A DNA stretch of 64,000 nt, from positions 248,001 to 312,000 of the forward strand of contig NZ_WQLV01000001.1 in assembly GCF_009753675.1 (NCBI RefSeq), read 5' to 3'. A model generated the notes under the pieces. That model searched no databases, was not told where the DNA came from, and worked only from the letters and a program-made list of their open reading frames with translations. Shown here in pieces: positions 55,237-64,000 of the stretch (positions are counted from its first letter, which is position 1; each line of letters begins with the position of its first letter). The position numbers were made by a program, and so were the translations under genes. This stretch comes from Parasedimentitalea huanghaiensis (GTDB lineage Bacteria; Pseudomonadota; Alphaproteobacteria; Rhodobacterales; Rhodobacteraceae).

Positions 55237-56049
55237 TTATTCGGGCACTGCAAATGTTAGGGCCGCCCAAAGGGTTTCCCAAACCTGTTCAACGTCGTCA
55301 GTTGCCGGTCGCAGAACAACCGCATCAACAAGATAAGTGAAACCAGGTTTTGTTGGAATGTTTGCCAGCCCTTGGGCATCTGTATGAAGTATGGAGACAG
55401 TGACGGCATTATCGCTGGCGCGTTCATACATTTCGATCTGCGCATGTGGTCGCACATTGCCCTGATAAAACAGCTGAACCATAAAGCCCTGTTCTAAATT
55501 GTCAGTGTATGGGTTGGCGTATGCAAGAAACTCGGTTTCGAGGCCCAACAAACGGTCACTGCCAATACCGGAGCCAATTGAAACCAATGCTTTAGCATGG
55601 CGTGAGTAAGACTCGGTAAATCCTTGTCTGGGCAAGCCTCTTGATTGATGTTTTTGGCCTATATCAGCAAAGCCTTTGTGGTCTGCAAACGTCTCAAATT
55701 TCTCCCAGGTATCGTACGTTAGCATTTCAGGTACAGTTTCATGGCTGATAATCAGCAAACCATCATCCATCTGATCAATTTGCAATGCTGGAAGGTCTCC
55801 CATCCGACCCTGATAAGCGGTACTGTGATCACCCAGGGTAACGTCAAAGCTGTGGGTGCGCCTTGCAAAGTAGACTAGCTTAGGTCCCACGAAGTTCTGC
55901 CCGCTGCGCAGGTCTGCGATTACCGGCATGTCTGATTCAACTTGATATTTCTGTGGTTCGATCCAAAACTCGTGAGAAAGCGCGGGTAGGGCGGTTAGAG
56001 ACAGCCCGACAATAACAAAGACGAGACGGCGGTACAGGCAAGTGAACAT
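55237..56049 (-). CDS. DUF4198-like periplasmic protein
   Basis: From the ATG at 56049 (AAGG eight bases ahead) the product has 270 residues: a signal peptide ending SLTALPALS|HEFWIEP, then a mature part beginning with the His/Glu-rich HEFWIEPQKY typical of DUF4198, and a C-terminal beta-sandwich (VTVSILHTDAQGLANIPTKPG). DUF4198 proteins are often linked with nickel or cobalt uptake; the divergent HupE/UreJ-type gene next to it supports a metal role, but this is inference. The open frame extends 78 codons further upstream (to 56283), antisense to the neighbour and without coding character. Confidence 0.8.
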   Translation of the reverse strand: MFTCLYRRLVFVIVGLSLTALPALSHEFWIEPQKYQVESDMPVIADLRSGQNFVGPKLVYFARRTHSFDVTLGDHSTAYQGRMGDLPALQIDQMDDGLLIISHETVPEMLTYDTWEKFETFADHKGFADIGQKHQSRGLPRQGFTESYSRHAKALVSIGSGIGSDRLLGLETEFLAYANPYTDNLEQGFMVQLFYQGNVRPHAQIEMYERASDNAVTVSILHTDAQGLANIPTKPGFTYLVDAVVLRPATDDVEQVWETLWAALTFAVPE

Positions 56050-56053
56050 AGAC

Positions 56054-57193
56054 ATGACCTTATTGAGGATAAGCCATAGGCTTGCATCTGTGTTTTTGAT
56101 GTCAAGTCTTGCCTTGTTTGCTCTCGTTTCTACGGCGCGCGCCCATGAGGTTACGCCTACTATTGCAGATTTCCGCGTTGAAAATGACCAGATCGCCTTT
56201 GATCTACGGCTAAACATCGAGGCGTTTGTCGCCGGTATCAATCTCGATGGTATGAATGATACCAATGACGCGGCACAGGCCACGGATTACGATAGCCTGC
56301 GTGCGTTGGACCAAGCTGAGCTTGAACCAATGGTGCGCCAGTTCGCTGAAGAATGGCTGGAAACGCTTGAACTAACCGCGACTGGCAGCGTTCAGCTCAG
56401 TGTCACCGAAGTGGTAATCCCTGAAGTTGGGAATGTGGATCTTCCTAGGGCAACCTATCTGTTGCTGAATGGGAGTATTCCGTCCAGCGCGCGAAGTTTG
56501 ACGATGACCTGGCCGAAAGGGTCAGGCAGTGTGGTGTTGCGGCAGAATGGGGTTGATGAACCCTATACAGGGTTCCTGCAAGGTGGTGAGACAACGCCAC
56601 CAATTCCTTTGACTGGCGGGGCAGCATTGACACCATTGGAAGCCTTTGTGGATTATCTGCCCGTAGGCTTCGAGCATATCCTGCCCAGAGGCCTAGACCA
56701 TATTCTGTTTGTGCTTGGGTTGTTCTTCCTCAGTTCTCGGCTGCGTCCACTAATTTGGCAAGTCAGCGCTTTTACTCTGGCGCATACAATCACACTGGCG
56801 CTGGGCGCCTTGGGGGTGGTGACTGTTAGCCCTGATATCGTTGAACCACTCATCGCAGCGTCAATAGTATATGTCGCGGTCGAGAATATCTTTACAAGAC
56901 ACCTTAGCCCATGGCGCCCATTGGTAATCTTTGGTTTTGGCCTCTTGCACGGGCTAGGATTTGCCTCGGTCTTAGGTGAGTTTGGATTGCCAAGGGACCA
57001 ATTTATTGCTGCACTTGTTGGCTTTAATGTTGGCGTCGAGCTGGGGCAGCTATACGTAATTGCAGTAGCCTTTGCAGTTGTGGGTGTTTGGTTCAGATCT
57101 CACCCTAAGTACCGCGGTAGAATTGCAATACCGGCGTCGATTACCATTGCAGTGATCGGAGCTTATTGGTTTGTCGAACGGATGTTTCTATAG
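56054..57193 (+). CDS. HupE/UreJ-type membrane protein
   Basis: From the ATG at 56054 there are 379 residues (a GTG at 56042 is possible). A signal peptide ends ALVSTARA|HEV, followed by about 170 extracytoplasmic residues, then seven hydrophobic segments of the HupE/UreJ domain: GFEHILPRGLDHILFVLGLFF, FTLAHTITLALGALGVV, YVAVENIF and GLLHGLGFASVLGEFGL. The conserved HILPRGLDHI and HTITL histidines are candidate metal ligands; HupE/UreJ relatives import nickel. No hydrogenase or urease genes are in the window. Starts five bases from the divergent DUF4198-like gene. Confidence 0.85.
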   Translation: MTLLRISHRLASVFLMSSLALFALVSTARAHEVTPTIADFRVENDQIAFDLRLNIEAFVAGINLDGMNDTNDAAQATDYDSLRALDQAELEPMVRQFAEEWLETLELTATGSVQLSVTEVVIPEVGNVDLPRATYLLLNGSIPSSARSLTMTWPKGSGSVVLRQNGVDEPYTGFLQGGETTPPIPLTGGAALTPLEAFVDYLPVGFEHILPRGLDHILFVLGLFFLSSRLRPLIWQVSAFTLAHTITLALGALGVVTVSPDIVEPLIAASIVYVAVENIFTRHLSPWRPLVIFGFGLLHGLGFASVLGEFGLPRDQFIAALVGFNVGVELGQLYVIAVAFAVVGVWFRSHPKYRGRIAIPASITIAVIGAYWFVERMFL

Positions 57194-57203
57194 GACGGAT
57201 GTC

Positions 57204-57824
57204 TCAGCCCATTGCAGTGGTCAAACGCTGCAATGCTGCAACGGGATCATCACCACGCCATATTTCATCACCGATCCCGAAAAAATCTGTGTAAGGCGCA
57301 ATGTTTCGGATCAGGTCTTCTGTCAAACCACCTTCTGCAACCATCGGAACTTCGATCATTTCTGACCACCACTGAAACAGTTCTGTTTCTGCGGTGCCGC
57401 CATCGCCCAGACCCGAAATCCCCACAGGGCCAAAACAGACGTAGTCGGCACCGGCCTCAGCAGCTGTGATGCCGTCATGGTTTGAGGTCCCACAAAAACT
57501 TCCAACGATGGCATCCGCGCCCATCGCTTTACGGGTAGCACGCACTGAGCGAGCCGAGTCAGTTAAATGGACCCCGTCAAGACCGAGGCGCTCGGCCAGG
57601 ATTTGGTGATCGGAAATTACAATAGCTACATCCCGTGCATGGGTGACTTCCCGAAGGGCATCACCAGCGCGGCTTAAGGTATCCTCGTCACGGCTGGCCA
57701 TATCCAACCTTAGACAGGCAACGTCGACAGTATCTAGCACTCTGGCCAGTTGATCGGGAAACCGGCCCAGCTCAAAACTCGGTGGCGTGATCAGGTAGAT
57801 CTGCGGTTTCTCGGGGCTATCCAT
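57204..57824 (-). CDS. Thiamine phosphate synthase-like protein (ThiE/TenI)
   Basis: From the ATG at 57824 (AAGGA eight bases ahead) the protein has 206 residues of a TIM barrel. LYLITP-like start (IYLITPPSFEL), DVACLRLDM, LDGVHLTDSARSVRATRKAMG, the phosphate-binding end VPMVAEGGLTEDLI and the segment YVCFGPVGISGLGDG follow ThiE order. The motif for pyrophosphate substrate is degenerate, so TenI-like or another role is possible. It is convergent with the HupE/UreJ gene, stops 10 bases apart, with no thi genes alongside. Confidence 0.8.
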   Translation of the reverse strand: MDSPEKPQIYLITPPSFELGRFPDQLARVLDTVDVACLRLDMASRDEDTLSRAGDALREVTHARDVAIVISDHQILAERLGLDGVHLTDSARSVRATRKAMGADAIVGSFCGTSNHDGITAAEAGADYVCFGPVGISGLGDGGTAETELFQWWSEMIEVPMVAEGGLTEDLIRNIAPYTDFFGIGDEIWRGDDPVAALQRLTTAMG

Positions 57825-57986
57825 GAGTTCGATCCTTGTGCTGTCATGCGGCTGTTTAGCGAATAAAGCCGCATACGCAAGTTTTATAGGCATGAAGCAG
57901 GGTAATTGAGACTCAGAGATAGTACCAGATCTTGCTCTGACGGCGATTGCGGACTAAATCGAGGAGAATTCTTCAGAAAGAGCAAC

Positions 57987-58736
57987 ATGCCCAGCCAGAC
58001 CCCTCAACCTGCTTTTGTATTGGTGCGCCCACAGATGGGTGAAAATATTGGCGCCGCAGCGCGTGCAATGTGGAACTTTGGTCTGGATCGAATGCGTATT
58101 GTGGCGCCTCGGGATGGCTGGCCCAACCCTAAAGCTGTCGCTATGGCATCTGGTGCTGGGCGCTTACTGGATGAGGCACTGTTGAGCCCAGATGTCTCTG
58201 ATGCGCTCGCCGATTGTTCGTTTGTCTTTGCAACCACTGCACGGCAACGCGGATTGACCAAACCAGTGTTCAGTCCAGAAGCAGCCATGAAATTGGCTGC
58301 AGAGAAAATTACGGCAGGTGAGAAGGTCGCTGTGATGTTTGGTCCCGAACGTGCGGGACTGGAAAATGAAGACATAGCCAAGGCCAATGCCATTATTTCG
58401 GTTCCGGTGAACCCGGCTTATGGATCGCTGAACCTAGGTCAATGCGTGTTGCTGACCGCCTATGAATGGCAGCGTCAGGTCGGAGAAATCGAACACGAAA
58501 CGGTCGACATGGGCAAAGCCAGTTGGGCAACAGGTGTTGAAATCGAAAAACTATCCGAACATTACGAAGAGCGTCTAGAACAGGCCGGCTTCTTTTTCCC
58601 ACCTGATAAAGCGCCAAATATGAAGGTGAATCTACGAAACCTGTGGAGCCGTATGGCGCTGACCAATGCGGATGTGCAGATGCTCCACGGAGTGATGCGC
58701 CAGATGGTCCGTTGGAAGCAGCGCGGTGAAGATTAA
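57987..58736 (+). CDS. trmJ: tRNA (cytidine/uridine-2'-O)-methyltransferase TrmJ
   Basis: SPOUT-fold methyltransferase that modifies nucleotide 32 of tRNA. From the ATG at 57987 it has 249 residues, starting PSQTPQPAFVLVRPQMGENIG. The knot is shown by MFGPERAGLENEDIAKANAI and NPAYGSLNLGQCVLLTAYEW, with the C-terminal NLRNLWSRMALTNADVQMLHG helix typical of TrmJ rather than TrmL. The longer frame from 57906 has no ribosome-site support. It precedes ctaA by 60 bases in the same direction. Confidence 0.95.
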   Translation: MPSQTPQPAFVLVRPQMGENIGAAARAMWNFGLDRMRIVAPRDGWPNPKAVAMASGAGRLLDEALLSPDVSDALADCSFVFATTARQRGLTKPVFSPEAAMKLAAEKITAGEKVAVMFGPERAGLENEDIAKANAIISVPVNPAYGSLNLGQCVLLTAYEWQRQVGEIEHETVDMGKASWATGVEIEKLSEHYEERLEQAGFFFPPDKAPNMKVNLRNLWSRMALTNADVQMLHGVMRQMVRWKQRGED

Positions 58737-58796
58737 GCCGTCTGGACCTCTGCTCAACAGGGAACTAGCGTGGCCACAGATGAAGACGAGGCAAGC

Positions 58797-59942
58797 ATGA
58801 GCAAGCGCAATATTTTTGAAGACGTGGAAGGCGATCGTTCTGTCGCTCCGAAAGTCCAGTCCGGACTGATTGAGCGTAACAAGAGCGGTGCACGTAGAGC
58901 AATCCGCGCCTGGCTGATGGTTCTGTTTGCGCTTGTAGTTGCAATGATCGTCGTAGGTGGACTGACGCGGCTGACTGACAGTGGATTGTCCATTACTGAA
59001 TGGAAGCCAGTAACAGGTGCGGTGCCGCCGCTAAGCGAGGCTGATTGGCAGGCCGAATTCGACAAATACCAACAGATTGATCAGTGGCGTATCGAAAACC
59101 AGTGGATGCAGCTTGAAGATTTCAAAGCGATCTATTGGTGGGAATGGAGCCACAGACAATTGGGCCGGGTCATGGGGGTGATCTGGGCGCTGGGGTTTCT
59201 TGGTTTTTTGCTGGCCCGCAAAGTTCCAATTGGCTGGACCAATAGGCTTGCCTTGCCCGGTGTGCTAGGCGGATTGCAAGGAGGGATCGGCTGGTGGATG
59301 GTTGCGTCTGGTGTCACCCAGGGTGAGGGTATGGTCTCGGTCGCATCCTACCGTCTGGCTGTTCATCTAGGATTGGCCTTTATCATTCTGGGTTTCATAG
59401 CTTGGTATATTCTAATGCTATCGCGTGAAGATCGCGTTCTGATGCAGGCCCGCCGGGCAAAAGAAAAGAAGCTCTTCAGCCTTTCGACGGGTTTGATGCA
59501 CTTTGCGTTTTTGCAAATTATTCTTGGCGCATTGGTCGCCGGGATAGATGCAGGCCGTACGTATACCGATTGGCCATTGATGGGCGGGCAGATAATTCCG
59601 CAAAACCCTCTTATGCTTGAACCAATGTGGAAGAATTTCTTTGAAAATCCTGGTCTTGTCCAGTTTATTCACCGTATCACTGGGTATGTTTTATTGGGTT
59701 TTGGAGTGATTGTTTGGCTCCGTGGTCGACATAGCGCACATCCAATTACGCAAAGTGCTTTTCATGTCGTGTTTGCAATTTTGCTGCTGCAAGTTGTTCT
59801 TGGCATCACTACCGTCATCTATGGCGCCCCTTGGCAAATTGCCATTCTACACCAGCTTTTGGCAGTCGTTCTTTGGTCAGCAGTGCTGCGCGCAAGGTTC
59901 TTGTCTGCCTACCCCATAACAACTTCGATCAAGGACATCTGA
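58797..59942 (+). CDS. ctaA: Haem A synthase (CtaA/COX15)
   Basis: Oxidises the C8 methyl of haem O to the aldehyde of haem A for aa3-type cytochrome oxidase. From the ATG at 58797 (MSKRNIFEDVEG, the usual alphaproteobacterial start) there are 381 residues with eight hydrophobic segments. Conserved pieces are GGLTRLTDSGLSITEW, YWWEWSHRQLGRVMG (His), YRLAVHLGLAF (His), LVAGIDAGRTYTDWPLMGG, FIHRITGYVLLG and ILHQLLAVVLW (His), the haem-binding histidines. A GTG at 58770 would extend it by nine residues. The M32 peptidase ATG follows one base after the stop. Confidence 0.96.
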   Translation: MSKRNIFEDVEGDRSVAPKVQSGLIERNKSGARRAIRAWLMVLFALVVAMIVVGGLTRLTDSGLSITEWKPVTGAVPPLSEADWQAEFDKYQQIDQWRIENQWMQLEDFKAIYWWEWSHRQLGRVMGVIWALGFLGFLLARKVPIGWTNRLALPGVLGGLQGGIGWWMVASGVTQGEGMVSVASYRLAVHLGLAFIILGFIAWYILMLSREDRVLMQARRAKEKKLFSLSTGLMHFAFLQIILGALVAGIDAGRTYTDWPLMGGQIIPQNPLMLEPMWKNFFENPGLVQFIHRITGYVLLGFGVIVWLRGRHSAHPITQSAFHVVFAILLLQVVLGITTVIYGAPWQIAILHQLLAVVLWSAVLRARFLSAYPITTSIKDI

Positions 59943-59943
59943 T

Positions 59944-61413
59944 ATGAGCGCATTTGACAAACTTATGGCATTCCAGCGCGACACTCAGGCGCTAGGGCAG
60001 ATTGCCGGGCGATTGGGATGGGATCAGGAAACTATGATGCCCCGAGGTGCGGCCTCCCAGCGTGGCGATGAAATGGCTGCTCTTGAAGCTGTATTGCATG
60101 CCCGCCGTATGGCTCCTCAGGTCGGGGATTGGCTGGAACAAGCCACAGCCACCGATGAGGCTGGTGCTGCCCAATTGCGTGAGATCCGACGGAGTTACGA
60201 GCGGGCGAAGAAGGTGCCGGCGGACTTAGCCAAAAAACTGGCACAGGTCACGTCCGGAGCACAAGGAAAGTGGGCAGCTGCACGGGCAGATGAAGATGTC
60301 TCTGCCTTTATCCCAGTTCTTCGGGAAGTCGTGGACCTGAAGCGGGAAGAGGGGGCTGCACTTGCCGCTGGTGGTAACTTGTACGATGCTATGGTTCAAG
60401 ACTATGAACACGGCACCACCAGCGCTCAGATTGCGGAAATTTTCGACGCAATGCGGCCCCGATTGGTTGATTTGCGGGCTACAGTTCTGGAACGTCCCAC
60501 CCCGAAACGGTTGGAAGGGGTGTTCGACGAAGCCAAGCAGATGAAGTTGACCCGTAAGTTAGCCAAGACGTTTGGCTACGATATGAACCATGGCCGCGTA
60601 GACAAGGCCGTGCATCCGTTTAGCTCCGGCAGTGGACAAGATGTGCGCATCACAACGCGTACCAGTACAAGCGATCCATTTAGCTGTATCTATTCTACCA
60701 TCCATGAGGTTGGTCATGCCTGTTATGAGCAAAACATTGACAATGACTATCTGTTAACACCGCTAGGCTGTGGTGTATCAATGGGCGTGCATGAAAGCCA
60801 AAGCAGGATTTATGAGAACCAATTGGGGCGTAGCCGTGCCTTTACCAGTTGGTTGTTTGAACAGATGGTTGAGGTCTTCGGGGATATTGGTGTTCCAGAC
60901 GCCGATTCATTTTATGCTGCCGTCAATACTGTACACAATGGCTATATCCGTACCGAAGCTGACGAAATCCAGTACAATCTTCACGTCATGCTAAGGTTCG
61001 ATCTGGAACGAGCCTTGATGTCTGATGAACTGCAAGTTGTTGATCTTGAGGCGGCCTGGAATGACCGCTTCAAAGCAGACTTTGGCTACGACGTCGATAA
61101 GCCATCAAATGGTTGTTTGCAGGATGTCCATTGGTCTGTGGGACTATTCGGTTATTTCCCTACCTATTCATTGGGCAATGTATATGCAGGGTGTTTACAT
61201 CAGGCATTGCGGCAATCTGTGCCAGATCTGGATCAGCAGCTTTCAGTTGGCGACACCACTGCTGCAGTGAGTTGGCTTAAGAATAACCTGCAGCAATATG
61301 GCGGACTGCGGTCTCCTCTGGAGACTATTGCCCACGCAGCGGGTGCCCAGCCGACCCATGAGCCCTTATTGGAATACCTGGAAACCAAATTTGGCGATAT
61401 CTACGGTCTCTGA
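59944..61413 (+). CDS. Carboxypeptidase Taq family (M32) metallopeptidase
   Basis: Zinc carboxypeptidase of 489 residues that removes C-terminal amino acids in the cytoplasm. The HEVGH motif is at 254-258 with the third ligand Glu284 in HESQSR (283-288), both diagnostic of M32. Further family elements are DPFSCIYSTIHEVGHAC, NGYIRTEADEIQYNLHV and DVHWSVGLFGYFPTYSLGN. It starts one base after the ctaA stop and is probably read from the same transcript. A perfect hairpin follows at 61439-61460. Confidence 0.96.
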   Translation: MSAFDKLMAFQRDTQALGQIAGRLGWDQETMMPRGAASQRGDEMAALEAVLHARRMAPQVGDWLEQATATDEAGAAQLREIRRSYERAKKVPADLAKKLAQVTSGAQGKWAAARADEDVSAFIPVLREVVDLKREEGAALAAGGNLYDAMVQDYEHGTTSAQIAEIFDAMRPRLVDLRATVLERPTPKRLEGVFDEAKQMKLTRKLAKTFGYDMNHGRVDKAVHPFSSGSGQDVRITTRTSTSDPFSCIYSTIHEVGHACYEQNIDNDYLLTPLGCGVSMGVHESQSRIYENQLGRSRAFTSWLFEQMVEVFGDIGVPDADSFYAAVNTVHNGYIRTEADEIQYNLHVMLRFDLERALMSDELQVVDLEAAWNDRFKADFGYDVDKPSNGCLQDVHWSVGLFGYFPTYSLGNVYAGCLHQALRQSVPDLDQQLSVGDTTAAVSWLKNNLQQYGGLRSPLETIAHAAGAQPTHEPLLEYLETKFGDIYGL

Positions 61414-61438
61414 AGTCGTCACTAGACAGAACTTAAAT

Positions 61439-61460
61439 CCTCTGCCGGGAACGGCAGAGG
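61439..61460. terminator. Hairpin after the M32 peptidase gene
   Basis: CCTCTGCCG and CGGCAGAGG form a perfect 9-base stem with a 4-base loop, 26 bases after the stop. No T run follows on the plus strand (GGTAAG), so it may be only a weak terminator or an mRNA end stabiliser. Confidence 0.5.
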
Positions 61461-61710
61461 GGTAAGCTGAGCCAGTTTAGATCAACTGGTCTCCAATGCT
61501 GTGCGCCTCTCGCTACTTCTTGGCAAACAGCACCCGTGTTGCCCTGTTCCCATTGAAGTCAAGGTTTTCTGGGAACGTTCTTTGTTATGTGGTCACTCAG
61601 AAGCAAATGAATTGCTATCCTACAAAGATTTGGCAGAACGCTCTTCAAGTGACGATCTAAGATCATTTTCTGATCTCTCATTTTCTACTCGATGTCCAAG
61701 CCCTCTAATG

Positions 61711-61740
61711 CTGCTGACCCAATGTTTATTGGATCAGCAG
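61711..61740 (-). terminator. Hairpin after gyrA
   Basis: CTGCTGA and TCAGCAG with inner CCAAT/ATTGG form a 12-pair stem with one mismatch, 41 bases beyond the gyrA stop on the minus strand. No T run follows. Confidence 0.4.
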
Positions 61741-61780
61741 TCAGAAAAAAGCTCAGCTTCTAGAAACACACTGACAACCG

Positions 61781-64000
61781 TTAGGTCTCGTTTTCCTCGT
61801 CACCATTTTGCTCAGCGATCCAGGCAACCGAAACCACATCCTCGCCTTTACCCGTGTTGAACACTTTGACACCGCCGGCGCTGCGAGATCGGAAGGAGAT
61901 TCCCTGAACTGGGACCCTGATCGACTGACCTTTAGACGTTGCCAGCATAATTTGATCAGCCAGCTCGACGGGGAATGTCGCAACAATCTCGTTGCCTTTC
62001 ATCGCGGCGACCCCTTGTCCGCCACGCCCACTTACTCGGTAGTCATGCGAGGAAGTCAGATTGCCTGCACCACTTTTGTTGATGGTGACCAAAAGTTCAT
62101 TTGCAGCCAGCATTTCTTGATAACGGTCCTCGGGCAATGCGCCTTCGATCTCGTCACCGTTCTCATCTTCGGTAACATCGCCACCAAGTTCCGTCCGGAA
62201 CCGCTTGATAAAGGCACTTCGTTCAGATGGTTCTGCCTCAAAATGACGAATTACCGACATAGACACTACGCGGTTGTCATCATTCAAGCGGATGCCTCGC
62301 ACACCAGTGGATTTACGACCCTTGAAGACCCGGACGTCGGTTGTTGAAAACCGGATAGCGCGGCCTGCATCAGATACAAGCATGACATCGTCGTCTTCCG
62401 AACAGATCCGCGCATTGACCATCTCAACCCCTTCGGGCAAGTCCATGGCAATCTTACCGTTGCGTTTGACGTTGACGAAATCGGACAATGCATTTCGACG
62501 GACATCGCCAGCCGTGGTGGCAAAGATGATCTGCAGATTGGCCCAATCATCCTCGGGAACGTCTACCGGCATAATAGCGGCAATCGATACTCCGGGTGGA
62601 ATTGGCAGTATATTGACCACCGCCTTCCCCTTGGAGGTCCGGCCACCCTGAGGTAGGCGCCAGGTCTTCAGTTTGTAGACCATGCCATCGGTGGTAAAGA
62701 ACAACAGCTGGGTATGGGTATTTGCAACAAAGAGGGTGGTGATGACATCCTCTTCTTTAGTCTGCATTCCGGACACACCTTTGCCACCGCGTTTTTGCGC
62801 GCGGAAGTCGGCCAGGGGCGTACGTTTGATATATCCACCTGAGGTCACGGTCACCACCATGTCTTCGCGCTCGATCAGATCCTCATCGTCCATATCACCG
62901 GACCAGTCGACGATTTCGGTGCGACGTGGAACCGCAAACTGTTCGCGAACTTCGGTCAGTTCATCCGCAATGATGCCCATGATGCGTTCACGGGAACCAA
63001 GAATTTCTAGATACTCTTTGATCTTTCCTGCAAGTTCTTCCAACTCGTCAGTGACTTCTTTGACGCCGATCTGGGTCAGACGCTGAAGGCGCAGTTCCAA
63101 AATAGCGCGGGCCTGGGTTTCCGACAGGTTGTAGGTGCCATCGTCATTGGCAGTGTGGGTCGGATCATCGATCAGGGCAATATACTGCAGGATCGGTTGG
63201 GCTGGCCACCGCCGGGTCATCAGTTTCTCGCGTGCCTCAGCGGCATCTGCAGATGAACGGATGGTGGCGACGATTTCGTCGATATTGGTTACGGCAACGG
63301 CCAGACCACATAGGATGTGACTGCGTTCGCGCGCCTTGCGCAGCAAATAAGCTGTTCGCCGTGCCACCACGTCTTCGCGGAAGTCGATGAACGAGGTCAG
63401 AAACCGGCGTAGTGTCAGAGTTTCCGGTCGACCACCATTCAGCGCAAGCATATTGCAGCCAAAATAGGTTTGCATGGGGGTGAACCGGAACAATTGGTTC
63501 ATCACCACTTCGGCAGTCGCGTCCCGTTTCAACTCGATCACGACACGGACGCCGTTGCGGTCAGATTCATCCTGAACGTGGGCCACGCCCTCAATCTTTT
63601 TCTCGCGGACCTGCTCGGCGATCTTTTCGATCATAGCCGCTTTGTTCACCTGATATGGAATCTCGTCGATAATGATTGCGTAGCGATCTCGGCGGATCTC
63701 TTCGACACGGGTTTTGGAGCGAATGATGACGGAACCACGACCTTCAAGGTAGGCCTTGCGGGCGCCAGTCCGGCCCAACATTACACCACCAGTCGGGAAG
63801 TCGGGGCCGGGGACGTAGTCGATCAGCTGTTCGCTGGTCAGATCTGGATCCTCGATCAGCGCAAGGGTCGCGTCGATCACTTCGCCCAGGTTGTGTGGCG
63901 GGATATTGGTGGCCATGCCGACGGCAATACCGCCAGCCCCATTGACCAGCATATTCGGGAATCGAGCCGGCAGAACAGTTGGCTCTTGATCCTTGCCGTC
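61781..64000 (-). CDS. gyrA: DNA gyrase subunit A (partial, N-terminus off the window)
   Basis: The minus-strand frame runs from the right edge for 739 codons to the stop. The visible start reads [21 protein letters not shown], the conserved GyrA segment shortly after the active-site tyrosine, which itself lies outside the window. The GyrA-box QKRGGKGV follows in the C-terminal pinwheel domain ([15 protein letters not shown]), which distinguishes gyrase from topoisomerase IV ParC; six repeated blade motifs and an acidic tail (GDEENET) end the protein. The N-terminal roughly 130-180 residues, including the quinolone-resistance region, are missing by the cut. Confidence 0.97.
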   Translation of the reverse strand, partial: DGKDQEPTVLPARFPNMLVNGAGGIAVGMATNIPPHNLGEVIDATLALIEDPDLTSEQLIDYVPGPDFPTGGVMLGRTGARKAYLEGRGSVIIRSKTRVEEIRRDRYAIIIDEIPYQVNKAAMIEKIAEQVREKKIEGVAHVQDESDRNGVRVVIELKRDATAEVVMNQLFRFTPMQTYFGCNMLALNGGRPETLTLRRFLTSFIDFREDVVARRTAYLLRKARERSHILCGLAVAVTNIDEIVATIRSSADAAEAREKLMTRRWPAQPILQYIALIDDPTHTANDDGTYNLSETQARAILELRLQRLTQIGVKEVTDELEELAGKIKEYLEILGSRERIMGIIADELTEVREQFAVPRRTEIVDWSGDMDDEDLIEREDMVVTVTSGGYIKRTPLADFRAQKRGGKGVSGMQTKEEDVITTLFVANTHTQLLFFTTDGMVYKLKTWRLPQGGRTSKGKAVVNILPIPPGVSIAAIMPVDVPEDDWANLQIIFATTAGDVRRNALSDFVNVKRNGKIAMDLPEGVEMVNARICSEDDDVMLVSDAGRAIRFSTTDVRVFKGRKSTGVRGIRLNDDNRVVSMSVIRHFEAEPSERSAFIKRFRTELGGDVTEDENGDEIEGALPEDRYQEMLAANELLVTINKSGAGNLTSSHDYRVSGRGGQGVAAMKGNEIVATFPVELADQIMLATSKGQSIRVPVQGISFRSRSAGGVKVFNTGKGEDVVSVAWIAEQNGDEENET

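Larger units (their letters stand above)
61414..61780. other. 367-base non-coding interval with several stem-loops
   Basis: No reading frame here has a ribosome site or a recognisable product; one plus-strand frame (61501-61860) runs into gyrA antisense and looks random. Three inverted repeats are present: CCTCTGCCG/CGGCAGAGG at 61439-61460, CCAGTT/AACTGG at 61472-61489, and CTGCTGA..CCAAT/ATTGG..TCAGCAG at 61711-61740. The first probably ends the ctaA-peptidase transcript and the last the gyrA transcript. Nothing else recognised. Confidence 0.5.

Noticed and set aside
56056-56283. N-terminal extension of the DUF4198-like frame
   Set aside because: Antisense to the HupE-type gene; the signal peptide and ribosome site point to the start at 56049.
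61501-61860. 119-codon plus-strand frame next to gyrA
   Set aside because: Runs antisense into the gyrA 3' end, random-looking composition and no ribosome site.

Overview
The window is an ordinary chromosomal stretch of an alphaproteobacterium, most likely a marine Rhodobacterales (Roseobacter-group) species. This rests on gene content and order: the block dusB(nifR3)-ntrB-ntrC-ntrY-ntrX-trkA-trkH-hfq-hflX, the Rhodobacterales-type DUF6477/DUF6456 pair, a metal-poor-type HemB, an ispDF fusion, and a non-pyrrolysine MttB-family protein. I see no transposase, integrase, CRISPR array, rRNA or recognisable tRNA. Almost all sequence is coding. Both edges cut genes: a TetR-family regulator on the left and gyrA on the right.

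Left part (1-14 kb): TetR regulator and PPK2 (one minus-strand unit), metA with an upstream P-loop ATPase gene, a FadL-like outer membrane protein, a DMT exporter, guaA, and divergently an MttB-family methyltransferase. The divergent DUF6477 / DUF6456 pair follows; the DUF6456 protein resembles the gene transfer agent activator GafA. A peroxide-defence group (katA, divergent oxyR, a peroxiredoxin) closes this part.

Middle (14-32 kb): lipA, hpt, a RatA/COQ10-like protein with an MmgE/PrpD protein, and the minus operon ispDF-pgpA-cinA with ATGA-type overlaps. Then comes the long plus-strand nitrogen-regulation and potassium-uptake block ending in hfq-hflX. Both NtrC and NtrX lack the sigma54-contact GAFTGA loop, so they probably act through ordinary RNA polymerase or as other kinds of regulator.

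Right part (32-64 kb): a penicillin-acylase-family Ntn hydrolase, a 3-hydroxyisobutyrate-dehydrogenase-like reductase, a SYLF lipoprotein, hemB, a small membrane protein with mfd, a TPR/SH3-like gene pair, a Bcr/CflA exporter, an acyl-CoA ligase/DsbA-FrnE pair facing an XRE-cupin regulator, a YejA-type peptide-binding protein, 3-hydroxybutyrate dehydrogenase, DUF502, pseudouridine catabolism (psuK-psuG), a head-to-head DUF4198/HupE-UreJ pair, a ThiE-like protein, trmJ, ctaA, a M32 carboxypeptidase, and the C-terminal three quarters of gyrA.

Most worth following: (i) the GafA-like locus with an inverted repeat containing a DnaA-box-like sequence in front of DUF6477; (ii) a strong orphan plus-strand terminator at 51511-51538, preceded by a second hairpin and a promoter-like sequence, which looks like an Hfq-type small RNA; (iii) the GAFTGA-less NtrC and NtrX; (iv) the DUF4198/HupE pair whose starts are a few bases apart. 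None of this has been tested by search or experiment here.
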